This document shows, piece after piece, positions 45,886-56,861 of a stretch of DNA of 64,000 nucleotides (its first letter is position 1; every line of letters starts with the position of its first letter). Below the pieces are notes generated by a model. It saw only the letters and a program-made list of their open reading frames with translations. It was not told the origin of the DNA and made no database searches. The DNA is from Viridothelium virens (Eukaryota; Ascomycota; Dothideomycetes; Trypetheliales; Trypetheliaceae). The position numbers and the translations under genes are program-made. The stretch is taken from the NCBI GenBank assembly GCA_010094025.1, contig ML991834.1, positions 114,019 to 178,018 on the forward strand. Reading direction: 5' to 3'.

Positions 45886-46361
45886 TTCTGCTTCCTTTTC
45901 TTTTTGCTGGGCGTTGTGAATCTGTGTGAGGATTCCTCTGGTTTTGGCGTTGACCTTGCTAAAAATGGCAGGTTCGTATGGTTGCTGGTCAGAAGAATTG
46001 TTGGCCTCGGACATTGCTGGTCGGTGGGCAGAGGTGGCAGAATTGGCAGAACTGGCAGAATTGTCGGTGACGAGAACTGCTGCAGCTAGATTTAGTCTAA
46101 AACCAATTGAACCGCGGGGCACGAGAACGGAGCGGTGGAGAGGTCAAGGTCAAGAAGGTCAAGCCACACTCGGCGCTTGGCTGTGGCTGAAAGGTTGATC
46201 TGTTGTTTCAACTTCGACACCATCGACCAACACTCGCCGAGCTCCAACTCAAAACGTCTCCTCCAATTCTCCTCGACACTGGAAGGAGGAGATCCTCTCT
46301 CATTCATACCGCTCTTACCTTTCTGCTTGCAATTGCATTTCTGTGATTGCATGGCACAATC
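45886..46361. promoter_or_regulatory. Divergent promoter region NDK1 / glucosidase II alpha
   Basis: About 475 bp between the two start codons. It includes the open upstream extension of NDK exon 1 (to 46014) and a short GGCAGAATTGGCAGAACTGG-like tandem stretch near 46037-46066. No specific factor site could be supported. Confidence 0.4.
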
Positions 46362-49300
46362 ATGCGTTCTAGCAATGGTCCCTTCAATTGGACAGCTGTC
46401 TTCCTGTTTCTGAGCTGTCTTTACACTCTCTTTACACCGGCTTGTATGATTGACGCTTATGGTGTACGGATCTTCACAAGCTAATCAGATCCCGCAGTAA
46501 CGGTCAAAAAGCAAGATTTCAAAACCTGCGATCAATCCGGGTTCTGTAAACGCAATCGCGCCTATTCAGATACTGCTATAAGCCAATCCTCATCCTGGAC
46601 TTCACCCTACACTCTCGACGCTCAGTCAATTGCCTTCAAAGGTGGCCAGCTGACCGGGATTGTCCTAAAAAATCTCCCTCAAAGCGGAGAAAATCTCCGT
46701 CTACCTCTAACAATCAATTTTCTCGAGTCCGGTCTTGCTCGCGTGTCTATTGACGAAGAAAAGCGTCAGAAAGGAGAAATTGAGTTACGTCATGGCAGCA
46801 AAGCCCGTAAGGAACGGTACAATGAGGCAGAGAAATGGGCTATAGTGGGAGGACAACAACTCAGTAAGGGGGCAGCAGTGAGCAAGGACTCAGAAGAGGG
46901 GACGACAAAAGTTCTGTACGGTCCAGCAAGTGGATATGAAGCTATCATTCGGCATAGACCATTCGTTATTGACTTCAAACGTGATGGAGAGACTCACATT
47001 CAATTCAATGAGCGTGGATTGCTAAATGTTGAACACTGGCGACCAAAGATTGAGAAGGAGCCACCGAAAGAAGGGGAAGAAAATAAAGCTGAAGAGGAAC
47101 AAAAGATTGTCGACCCCGCCGAAGATGAGAGCACCTGGTGGGAAGAGACTTTTGGCGGAAACACCGACTCGAAGCCTAAGGGTCCTGAGAGCGTGGCACT
47201 CGACGTCTCTTTTCCAGGATATGAACACGTTTATGGCGTACCAGAACACACTGGACCACTGTCTCTTTTGCAGACCCGAGGTGGTGAAGGCAATCACGAC
47301 GATCCCTACAGACTATATAACTCTGATGTCTTCGAATATGAAATGGACAGCCCCATGACACTATATGGAGCCATTCCATTCATGCAAGCTCATAGGGCTG
47401 GTTCCACTGTCGGTGTTCTATGGCTTAATGCGGCGGAGACTTGGATTGATATCGTCAAATCCAAACTCTCTGCGAACCCTTTAAGTCTTGGCATTAAGGG
47501 CACGACGACCACACAAACTCACTGGTTCTCTGAAGCTGGTATTCTCGATGTATTTGTCTTTCTGGGACCTACACCACAAGCAATCTCCAAATCCTACGGC
47601 GAGCTCACAGGATATACGCAGCTCCCACAACAGTTTGCCATTGCCTATCACCAATGTCGTTGGAACTACGTCACCGATGAAGACGTCAAAGACGTTGACC
47701 GCAAGTTCGACAAGCATAGCATTCCCTACGATGTCATCTGGCTTGATATTGAGTACACCGAGGAAAAGAAATATTTCACTTGGGATGGTATGACCTTCCC
47801 TGATCCGCTTGGGATGCAGAAGCAACTCGATGAACATGAACGCAAACTCGTCGCCATCATCGATCCACACATCAAGAACACGGCCAACTACTGGGTCAAG
47901 GACGAGCTCGTCTCCAAAGATCTCGCCATCAAGAACAAAGACGGCAACATCTGGGACGGCTGGTGCTGGCCCGGCTCCTCCTACTGGGTCGACTGTTTCA
48001 ACCCCGCCGCCATCGAATGGTGGAAATCGCTCTTCACCTACGACCGCTTCAAAGGCTCCGCGCGCAACCTCTTCATCTGGAACGACATGAACGAGCCATC
48101 CGTCTTCAACGGGCCCGAGACCACGTCCCCGAAAGACAACATGCACCACGGCAACTGGGAGCACCGCGACCTGCACAACATCAACGGCCTCACCTTCGTC
48201 AACGCCACCTACGCCGCGACACTGCAACGCTCGAAATCCGAAGCGCCGCAGCGTCCCTTCATCCTCACGCGCAGCTTCTACGCCGGCTCGCAGCGCATGG
48301 GCGCCATGTGGACGGGCGACAACCAGGCCCTGTGGTCGCACCTCAAAGCCTCCCTCCCCATGGTCCTCAACAACGGCGTCTCGGGCTTTCCGTTCGCGGG
48401 CGCCGACGTCGGCGGCTTCTTCGGCAACCCGGAGAAGGACCTCCTGGTGCGCTGGTACCAGGCGGGCGCCTTCTACCCGTTCTTCCGCGCCCATGCGCAT
48501 ATTGATACGAGGAGGCGCGAGCCGTATCTAGCGGGGAGCCCGTATCGTGAGATTATCACAAAGGCGTTGAGGCTGAGGTATGCGCTGCTGCCCAGCTGGT
48601 ATACGGCGTTTCGCGAGGCGCATACCGAGGGCTGGCCGATTGTGAGGCCGAATTGGTGGGTTCATCCGAGTGATCCGGCGGGATTTGCGCTCGATAAGCA
48701 GATGTATTTGGGGAGTACGGGGTTGTTGGTTGCGCCGGTGCTGGAGGAGGGCGCGACGAGCGTGGACGTCTATCTTGCGGATGAGACGCCGTATTATGAC
48801 TACTGGGACTTTGAGCTCGTCAAGGGGCGTGGGATGCATACGCTGGATGCACCGCTGGAGAAGCTCCCGCTGCTGATGCGCGCTGGGCATGTCTTTCCGA
48901 GGCGGGATCGCCCACGGAGGAGCAGTGGGCTCATGCGGTATGACCCGTTCACGCTCGTTGTGGTGCTGGGAACCGATGCACAAGGGGCGGAGGGAACGCT
49001 GTACCTCGACGACGGCGAGTCATTCGATTATGAGCAGGGGGCTTTTATCCATCGGAAGTTTACGTATGATGCTGCCACACAAATCCTACGATCGGAGGAT
49101 ATCGGCGAAAAGGGCAAGAAGAGCGACGCGTACGCGATGAGTATGCAGGGAGTGAGAGTGGAGCGGGTGATTGTAGTAGGGGCGCCGGCAGAGTGGAAGG
49201 GGAAGGAAGAGGTGGATGTGGCGGAAGAGGGAGCGAAGGCAAGTGCTGGGACGAGAAAGGTGGATTGTGTATTCCATGAGGCGAGTGGGAAAAAAGCAGC

Positions 49301-49391
49301 ATGGGCGGTGGTACGAGATCCAAGGGTGGAAATTGGAAAGGGTTGGAAGATTGATTTTTCGAGTGGGGCCAGGGACAAGAAAGAATTGTAA
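46362..49391 (+). CDS. ROT2: Glucosidase II alpha subunit (GH31), ER glycoprotein processing
   Basis: Two exons, 46362-46443 and 46498-49391, giving 991 residues. A signal-anchor-like N-terminus (WTAVFLFLSCLYTLF) is followed by VKKQDFKTCDQSGFCKRNR, the conserved start of mature glucosidase II alpha. In the GH31 barrel the nucleophile aspartate lies in IWNDMNEPS (about residue 557), the acid/base aspartate in TGDNQALW (about 635). The ALDVSFPGYEHVYGVPEH block is also typical. The enzyme trims the two inner alpha-1,3-glucoses from N-glycans in the ER and works with a separate beta subunit. Base use switches from C-rich to G-rich near 48490. Confidence 0.95.
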
Positions 49392-49951
49392 GTTTATATG
49401 AGTGGGATAGAAGAGTCTCCGGGATGCCGAGTACGAATACCGAAGGGGGTAGGTCCGTCTTAGTGTCGTCGACCCAAGCATAGCTAAATGAATCATGTAC
49501 AACCCTTCAACCGGTGCTGATGGAGAGGTCCGAGTTGCAATGGGACACCCAAAGACAGAATTCAATAATAGTTGTGAGAGTGCCATAGTCCCAGCGAGCG
49601 TTGGTTTCGTAATTACGAGTGAAGCTGTCACTTTACACTTCGACGGACATATAAGATGATAGTCTGCAAGCGTTGAACAAGGTAAACATGATGCAATGTG
49701 ATATATGATCGACTGCCTGTGTATGTCGGAGCGTGAAATCGGGATCCCACTTGCGGAATGTGTGGCGCTTCTAAGTCCGATGTCATTAAACAAGCTGTTC
49801 CTGCACAAGGAGATGTTATAAAGTCTTTCGAACTTTGAGTGACCGCCTCAGAAAATACGATATGCGATGTATTGCGAAGGCCGACAGCTGTTTGTGGGCG
49901 AGATGCTGGCCTCTGCAATCGCATATAATTAGTTCTTGGAACAATATATAT
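49392..49951. other. Convergent intergenic region
   Basis: AT-richer sequence between the 3' ends of glucosidase II alpha and the ASCH gene. I see no gene here. Confidence 0.5.
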
Positions 49952-50449
49952 TCATTCCTTGTTATCTACTGTATGCTCCTCGCCTGGTTTCGATGGATAC
50001 AGAATTTCAAACCGCTCACATAGCACAACACTGTCTTCCCCAAACACCTCACCATTTCTTTCCCCATATCTTCCATACCAATAAAAATGGTTCTTCCGAT
50101 ATTGCTCAAATGTCCCCTCACCCTCTGCTAATCCAAAATCCTCATCCACATCCCTGAACTTGCAAGTCTTCAATTCTGTCGTCCTCATCAATGCCGAAGG
50201 CTTTCCCGCGCCGTTCAGGATGATTGAGAGGTCGCCGACGTCCCAATGTCGCGGCGAAGGGACAGGCCAGGACGTAGTAGCTGTCTTTTTACCCTGAATT
50301 GCGAGGGAAAGAAGTTCATCGGAGACATGGGGCTTGTCTTCGCCGAAATCGAAGACATCTTTGGGTTTGGGGAACTCCCTGCCCAGATATTGAGAAACTG
50401 ATTTCATGAAAGCGACGATCTCGGGACCTTCTAGGGGGAAGCGAGACAT
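49952..50449 (-). CDS. ASCH-domain protein
   Basis: The open frame extends upstream to 50551 only through a TTG codon, so the ATG at 50449 is chosen: 165 residues starting MSRFPLEGPEIVAFM. The ASCH fold signature is present: LSLAIQGKKTATTSWP, then GDLSIILNGAGKPSALMRTT, a Cys-Lys-Phe-Arg-Asp-Val stretch, AEGEGTFEQYRKNH and a final VVLCERFEI strand. ASCH domains are PUA-like; bacterial relatives bind RNA or hydrolyse modified cytidines. In fungi these small proteins are poorly studied. The compact domain with almost no flanks looks bacterial-like, so past transfer is possible but untested. Confidence 0.75.
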   Translation of the reverse strand: MSRFPLEGPEIVAFMKSVSQYLGREFPKPKDVFDFGEDKPHVSDELLSLAIQGKKTATTSWPVPSPRHWDVGDLSIILNGAGKPSALMRTTELKTCKFRDVDEDFGLAEGEGTFEQYRKNHFYWYGRYGERNGEVFGEDSVVLCERFEILYPSKPGEEHTVDNKE

Positions 50450-51209
50450 GATCGGAGTGAAGAACGTGCAGGAGGAGTCGAAAATTGCCTGTAGAATGAC
50501 CTTATCCTGTTCGTCAGGACGAAGGCGCGTATGTACGATACCTTTTGTCAAGCTATCGAAAATAAAGATCGCATCTTCATTGCTAGAAGCTGCTTATGGA
50601 TGAAAAGTCTCGCCATTGTGGCTTGCCAAGGAAAAGGTTATTTAGGCTGCTGTCGCTTGTTCCAAGTACAATAACCACTTTCACCTCCGACTCTGGGTAT
50701 TGTATACAATTTTCGCACGCCATGTATTAGACTAATGATCTGTGAGGTCAATTGTACTCACTTTATTACTTCCTATACCGCTCGGAAAAGAGTCAGCTTT
50801 AGCTTGGTAGGAGCAGAACCGTTCCTACGTTCGTCTGCCCCTTTTCTCGCCACACCGCGTTTTTCCTGAGTCAGCCACTCACGAAACAGCCACAGGGCCC
50901 CAAATCTTTGTACTTACCTATATTTTAATTCATGAATGCCATCTAGGTTGTTGCTCTAACAAAGACCACCATAAAGTGTACAAGCGTGAATTAGGTCAGC
51001 AGATTTAGAATTAAGTACAGAAGCGCCGCAATCGGGGGTTGTTCTATCGAACGTGTACGGTATCTAGTTTGAGAAAATACCACAAGCGTTCGAGTTTAAA
51101 AAAGAAAGAACGGTACATAGACAGTATACACTCTTTCGGTAGTCACAATCGGGGTTCAAAACACCAATGGACCGCTATTAAGACGATCGGCTCGCTTGTG
51201 AAGTAGGTA
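50450..51209. other. AT-rich intergenic region
   Basis: No supported gene. It is AT-rich with short repeats, and grades into the MITE on its right. Confidence 0.4.
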
Positions 51210-51624
51210 CAGTAGTTATTCGATATTACGTAATTCTATATAGCGAAATATGCGATACAACGAAAAATTTTCAGATTCTTAGCAAATTTGTATGGGAATA
51301 ACGAATTTATTTGATACTCAGAATTTTGTTATTTTCAGCCCAAATTTCGCTATATTAAATACAAATCCTGGTGTTTTTGATATAATTAGGCCTGTTTTGG
51401 CAGCTCAGCCCTACCTCTTACGTATTAGTAAGGCATAAAACTAGCCTTAAAATATCTAGTGCTGCTTTAGTGTAATCAGCTAATCTCAGCTACTTCCTGC
51501 ACCTGCGATACTAAGCCTAATTAGGAAGCCCTACCAATCACGTATCAATTCGCTACTACGAATTATTCGCTATCACGTACGTAGGGGGGCCGGATTTTTG
51601 ATACGTTATATCGAATAACTACTG
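51210..51624. mobile_element. 415-bp MITE with pogo/Tc1-mariner-like ends
   Basis: Inverted repeats flank an AT-rich, non-coding core. The left arm (51207-51232) and the reverse complement of the right arm (51602-51627) match over 26 bases with one mismatch. Taking the ends as CAGTAGTTATTCG, the element is bordered on both sides by TA, the target duplication of Tc1/mariner and pogo elements. CAGT-type ends are common for pogo relatives. There is no transposase inside, so mobilisation would need one in trans. Confidence 0.8.
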
Positions 51625-51627
51625 TAC

Positions 51628-52084
51628 GTTAAGGTGGCCAAAATAGTAGCTGACTAGGTGGGTTAGGTAGTCTTGGCGCAAAGCTTAAGGTACCTCTAGT
51701 CAACCGAATTTAGTAGTGGTCTGCCGACCTGTACACTCGATAACCAGGACACGGACGCGCTCCTCTATACTAGCCTGGAAATGCTTCACACGCACCGGTA
51801 GCACTCTCGAGGGGGTCCCGAAGTGCATGCACCAACATCTTAGCTGTTGGATTTGGTGTTGAGTCATAGCACAACGGAGCGTAGAGTCATGGCGCTCTCT
51901 ACCGCACACGCGACTCTCAACTTTCCCCTGGCAGCACAGAGCGCAACGGTTGCACTCCGACAGCTCCTCCAACTACTTTTGCCGCATGCAGCTGTGAGCG
52001 TTGACTGCGACTCCGAAAGCAAGTTTGCTCGGGCAACCACCAGACCATCGAGCACTGCAGCAATTCCGCCCTTACTTAGGCAAG
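51628..52084. other. Intergenic region and valyl-tRNA synthetase leader
   Basis: Between the MITE and the synthetase. An ATG-started open frame (from 51847, with another ATG at 51889) overlaps the synthetase start in another frame and ends at 52110. It may be an upstream ORF if the transcript starts early enough. No separate gene is supported. Confidence 0.4.
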
Positions 52085-55000
52085 ATGGCGCTGAATGCGG
52101 CATCACATAGCGTCATCGTATGTTCAATCACTACCAGTGCTCCTATCTCATCTGTCTTGGGTTTCATATCTAAAATTTCGATTTCTCTAGAGCAACAAAG
52201 CCGCACCTATCAACCCCGCAACCCCTCCTGTTGACTCCGACACCAATTCCGTCCTTGCCTCCATCAATGCCGATCCCACAGGCCAAAATGCGCCCGGCCG
52301 CGATGGTGGTGGGAAGGGCATAGACAGGAAGGTAAAGACCGAGAAGGAGCTCGAGAAGGAGCGGAAGAAAGCAGAAAAAGATGCCAAGTTTAAGACGAAA
52401 AAGGCAGCGCAAGCTGTAGCAAGCGGCGACAAGGGCGGTGAGAAGAAAGGAAAAAAGAAGGTCGACGAGGAGCAGCTTGGTGAATACGTTGAGGAGACCA
52501 AGAAAGGCGGGAAGAAGATCCTTAAGCCACTGGACAGTAGTCCCTTCACCAAGGCGTATGTCCCAAAGGTCGTAGAGTCTGCTTGGAACGACTGGTGGGA
52601 CAAAGAAGGCTTCTACAGACCCGAGTACAATGTTGAGCATCGCAGCGAACTTGCCAAGAAGAAGGGTAATTTCACAATACCCATTCCCCCACCCAACGTC
52701 ACCGGGAAACTTCACTGTGGCCACGCGCTCGCCACTGCGCTCCAGGACGTTCTTATCCGATGGCATCGTATGCAAGGCTACCAGACCCTTTACCTCCCGG
52801 GTTGCGATCATGCCGGTATCTCTACCCAATCCGTCGTAGAGAAAATGCTTTGGCGCCGCCAGAAGAAGACACGATATGATCTTGGTCGACCGAAGTTCTT
52901 GGAGACGGTCATGGAGTGGAAGAACGATCATCACGACTGGATTGTGTCTGTGTTAAAGCGCATGGGTGGCTCGTTTGACTGGACGAGGGAGGCCTTTACG
53001 ATGGATGAGAATTTATCGACCGCTGTTATAGAGACTTTCGTTTGGCTACACGAGGAAGGACTTATATATCGGTCAAACCGGCTAGTCAACTGGTGTACGC
53101 AGCTGAACACTGCCTTGTCAAATCTTGAAGTCGACAACAAGGAAATTTCTGGCCGTACTCTGCTTGATGTTCCCGGCTATGAGCGCAAGGTCGAGTTTGG
53201 TGTTCTCACGTCTTTCAAATACCCGATCGACGGCAAGAAGGGCGAGTATATCACCGTCGCAACAACCAGACCGGAAACGATGCTCGGTGATACTGCGATC
53301 GCTGTCCACCCTAATGATGATCGATACAAGCACCTCATTAAGACCGGTGCTAAGGCGAAACATCCCTTCCTCGACAGGCTCCTACCTATCATCGCCGATA
53401 ACTATGTTGACTCAGCGTTTGGTACGGGTGCCGTTAAGATTACACCTGCTCACGACCCCAACGATTTCGCCATCGGAAAACGCCACAATCTCGAGTTCAT
53501 CAATATTCTGACAGATGATGGCTGCCTCAATCACAATGGAGGCCCCTTCAAAGGTCAAAAGCGCTTCGATGCAAGATCTTCTGTTGTTGACAAACTGATG
53601 GAACTGGGGCTCTTTGTTAAGAAGGAGGATAACGCGATGAAAATTCCTCTGTGCAACAAGTGTGGGGATATTATCGAACCCCTCCAGAAGCCTCAATGGT
53701 GGATGAAAATGAAGGAGCTGAGTAAGCCCGCTATTCAAGTTGTCAAGGACGGCGAGATTAAGATACGGCCGGAGACCTCTGAGCGTGCGTATTACCAATG
53801 GATGGGGAACATTAACGATTGGTGCCTGTCTAGACAGCTCTGGTGGGGTCACCAAATCCCAGCTTACTTTGTCAGGATCCAGGGCAGAGACGATGATTCT
53901 TCCGACAACGAGCTTTGGGTTACTGGACGTACTTTAGAAGAGGCTACAAAGAAGGCTGAAGATAAGTTCCAGGGGGAAAAATTCACCCTCGAACGGGACG
54001 AGGATGTTCTCGACACTTGGTTTAGCTCGGGCCTATGGCCTTTTAGTACTCTTGGGTGGCCAAAGGAAACAAATAATTTGGAAGAGTTTTTTCCTACCTC
54101 TGTTCTGGAGACTGGCTGGGATATTTTGCCATTTTGGGTTGCCCGGATGATTTTCCTCAGTTTGAAGTTGACAGGAAAGATTCCTTTTAAGGAAGTATAT
54201 TGTCACTCCTTGATCCGTGATTCTGAAGGCCGTAAAATGAGCAAGTCCCTCGGTAACGTTGTTGATCCTATCGATATTATGACGGGTATCAGCCTCCAGG
54301 AACTTAAGGATAAGTTACGCATTGGCAACCTCGATCCTAAAGAGCTTAAAACCGCCGAGAAGTATCAGAATACTGCGTTCCCGCAGGGAATTCCCCAATG
54401 TGGCGCCGATGCACTGCGCATGGCTCTCTGCGCCTACACAACTGGAGGTGGGGATATCTCGTTTGACATTAGCGTCATCCACGGCTATCGCAAATTCTGT
54501 AACAAAATCTACCAAGCGACCAAGTACGTCCTCGGGAGGTTAGGCGAATTCACGCCGAGCAACACGGTTCAGAAGACGGGCAAAGAGAGCTTGTCTGAGC
54601 GGTGGATATTGCACAAGCTGGCAACCGCGTCGAAAGAGACCAACGAGCATTTGACGGTGAGGGATTTCTCTTTGGCCACTCAAGTTGGCTACAAATACTT
54701 CTTGAATAACCTCTGCGATGTTTTCATCGAGAACTCGAAAGCGATCCTGGAACATGGCAGCGCCGAACAGAAGGAGAGCGCCAAACAAACTCTTTACACT
54801 GCACTCGAAGGCGGTCTCCTTTTACTCCACCCTTTTATGCCATTCTTGACGGAGGAGCTCTTCCAACGCATTCCTCGCCGTCAAGACGATAGGACCCCGT
54901 CGATCACCGTAGCCAACTTCCCAGAATTCGCCACCCTCAAGGTCTTCCATAATCCGTGGGCCGAGAAGGAGTACGACTTGCTCGTCGATGTCTCAAAGGG

Positions 55001-55457
55001 TCTTCGCTCTCTCACGGCCGAGTACGCAATCAAAGACTCCGCGCAAACCTTCGTCCACCCGCTAGACGACACCACCCACTCCATCCTCCAAGCTCCGACT
55101 TCCCGCTCCTCGATTCTCTCTCTAAGCGGCAAGGCCATCAGCTCGCTCACTCTTCTCGCCCCCTCCGACCCCTCCCCCACCGGCTCCGCAGTGTACACCG
55201 TCGGCACGTCGGCAACCGTGTACCTCGACATCAAGGGCCGGATCGACATCGACAAGGAGATTGTGAAAGCGAAGGATCGACTCAAGAAGGCGAACGAAAC
55301 GGTCGAGAGACAGCGCAAGATCATGGACGAGAGTTGGAAGGCGAAGGTTAGTGAGGCTGTCAAAGAAACGGAGCGGGAGAGGTTGCGCGTGGCGGAGCTA
55401 GAGAGCGGCAATTTCGGAAAGAGTATTACGCAGTTTGAAAATTTGAAGATTGCATAG
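52085..55457 (+). CDS. VAS1: Valyl-tRNA synthetase
   Basis: Two exons, 52085-52117 and 52191-55457, giving 1099 residues. The second exon is certain; the first (MALNAASHSVI, good Kozak context) is the most likely start. A Lys/Glu-rich N-terminal extension (about residues 40-120) precedes the class Ia core. The HIGH-type motif is HCGHA near residue 186 and KMSKS lies near 693. GCDHAGISTQ, the editing-domain TTRPETMLGDTAIAVHPND and WCLSRQLWWGHQIPAY are all class-typical. A C-terminal coiled coil (DKEIVKAKDRLKKANETVER) closes the protein. Fungal VAS1 usually serves both cytosol and mitochondria through alternative starts; no clear presequence was found here. Confidence 0.95.
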
Positions 55458-56861
55458 AGTTCCGGGAAGGGGTATTTAGAAGATTGTAATTGGGGGCAGC
55501 CAGGGTGGAGGTTTATACATGTAGCCCGTTTCGCACATGTGGAACAGACGAGAGGTAACAGTTCGAATTGATGGTTGCTTATCGGGAGTGAACTAAGGTA
55601 TTCCCCAACTAATCGGGCAAGAGAGCTTAGGGTCTCAGGCACAGAAGGCTCTGTAAGGGATTTTTTCAGAGGTAGAGTAATGGCTGGATCAATATCGCAA
55701 ACTCCGTGAAAATGGTAGCCCCAATAGCTCCCAAGCTTAATTCTCTCTCGGAAACCCATGAAATGGGCCGACGATCCGCAAGGTCAGTAATACTCATTTC
55801 CTGACTCTGCATACTGCTCAGGAAAAGAGACAGTCTTGACTCTCCGGATCAGAATTAGGTATCGGACATTGGCGTCTTCGCATCTCAACACCTATTACAC
55901 TTCCCGCAACGCTTCAAGTTCCAAGACAGGATAAGAATAACGAAATCAAGAATCATTAAATTCTACCCGCACACGTACAGTATATTATAAAGTCTCATAA
56001 TTGGTCGAAAGAGAAGTTGTGTAGACCTAGTTGAGGGTGAGTGCGGAGGTGTCAATTGCTGATACGATACTTAATTTTGACCCTGAGAGGCTGGACAGTC
56101 CGCCCCTAGAGTAGCAGTTTACTGGGTCACCGTTCATTATATACGAAATCATAAAGAGAAGTCTGGACGGGAACCTTAGGTGCTTACCAGGTGAACGGCT
56201 AGGTACCCTGGAAGGGGCTGACTCAGCGCCTGGACTTACTATAGGGTACTACGTGTAGGTACCTAGCCTAGGTAGATAGTCAGTAAAGCATACCTTACCT
56301 TACCCTACCTCTTAATCAGAGCAGACACGAAATTCATAACGATACGGAAAGACACTTCTTGATAAAGTTCATAGTCACCAGCCTATAGCAGGAACGAATC
56401 GGCAGCCCTCGCTGTGAGTAGTGGCAACATTATGCGATCAAGTGCCAACTCATTTGCTGCTATAACTGCTCACTAGTTTCTCACAGCCGTCCACTAGGGG
56501 GTGGAGAAATGAGTGTCTGCCACTAGTCGTATGTTAAAACATCAATAGTCGTGAATTGACAGGGTCTATAGGTTGCATCATCCGTGAGTTGATGCGGAAA
56601 AGGGGTAGAGTAGCTCTTGTGCGGAGGGGTTAACAGGCTGCCCGACATCTGTTTCTTCAACCCCTGGTGCGTCAATACGCATGCTTGCATGGCTACTGTA
56701 TGGCCAGCAGCCATAAGGCAACGAGCAGCTAGGTCCCCGTCCATACAGTTGCCAGCAGGGCATAAGCTGAGGGACTGTACTAATAAATAGGAAGATGTAG
56801 CGTCTCCTCGCGCACTTCATCTTTTGCTTCGTTTCTACACCTATCACGGATCATAATCAGG
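55458..56861. other. Repeat-like intergenic region
   Basis: About 1.4 kb with no supported gene. The stretch 56190-56320 is built from short related words of the type AGGTACCTAG, CCTAGG and TACCTTACC. The right part is the promoter of the HET gene. Confidence 0.4.

Noticed and set aside
47481-48500. 339-codon frame antisense to glucosidase II alpha
   Set aside because: It lies opposite a certain gene in GC-rich sequence, where stop codons are rare. The composition is that of a shadow frame and it has no family resemblance.
54881-55759. 292-codon minus-strand frame over the end of valyl-tRNA synthetase
   Set aside because: Mostly opposite a certain exon, and no domain recognised. Only the part beyond 55457 is free, and it shows nothing.
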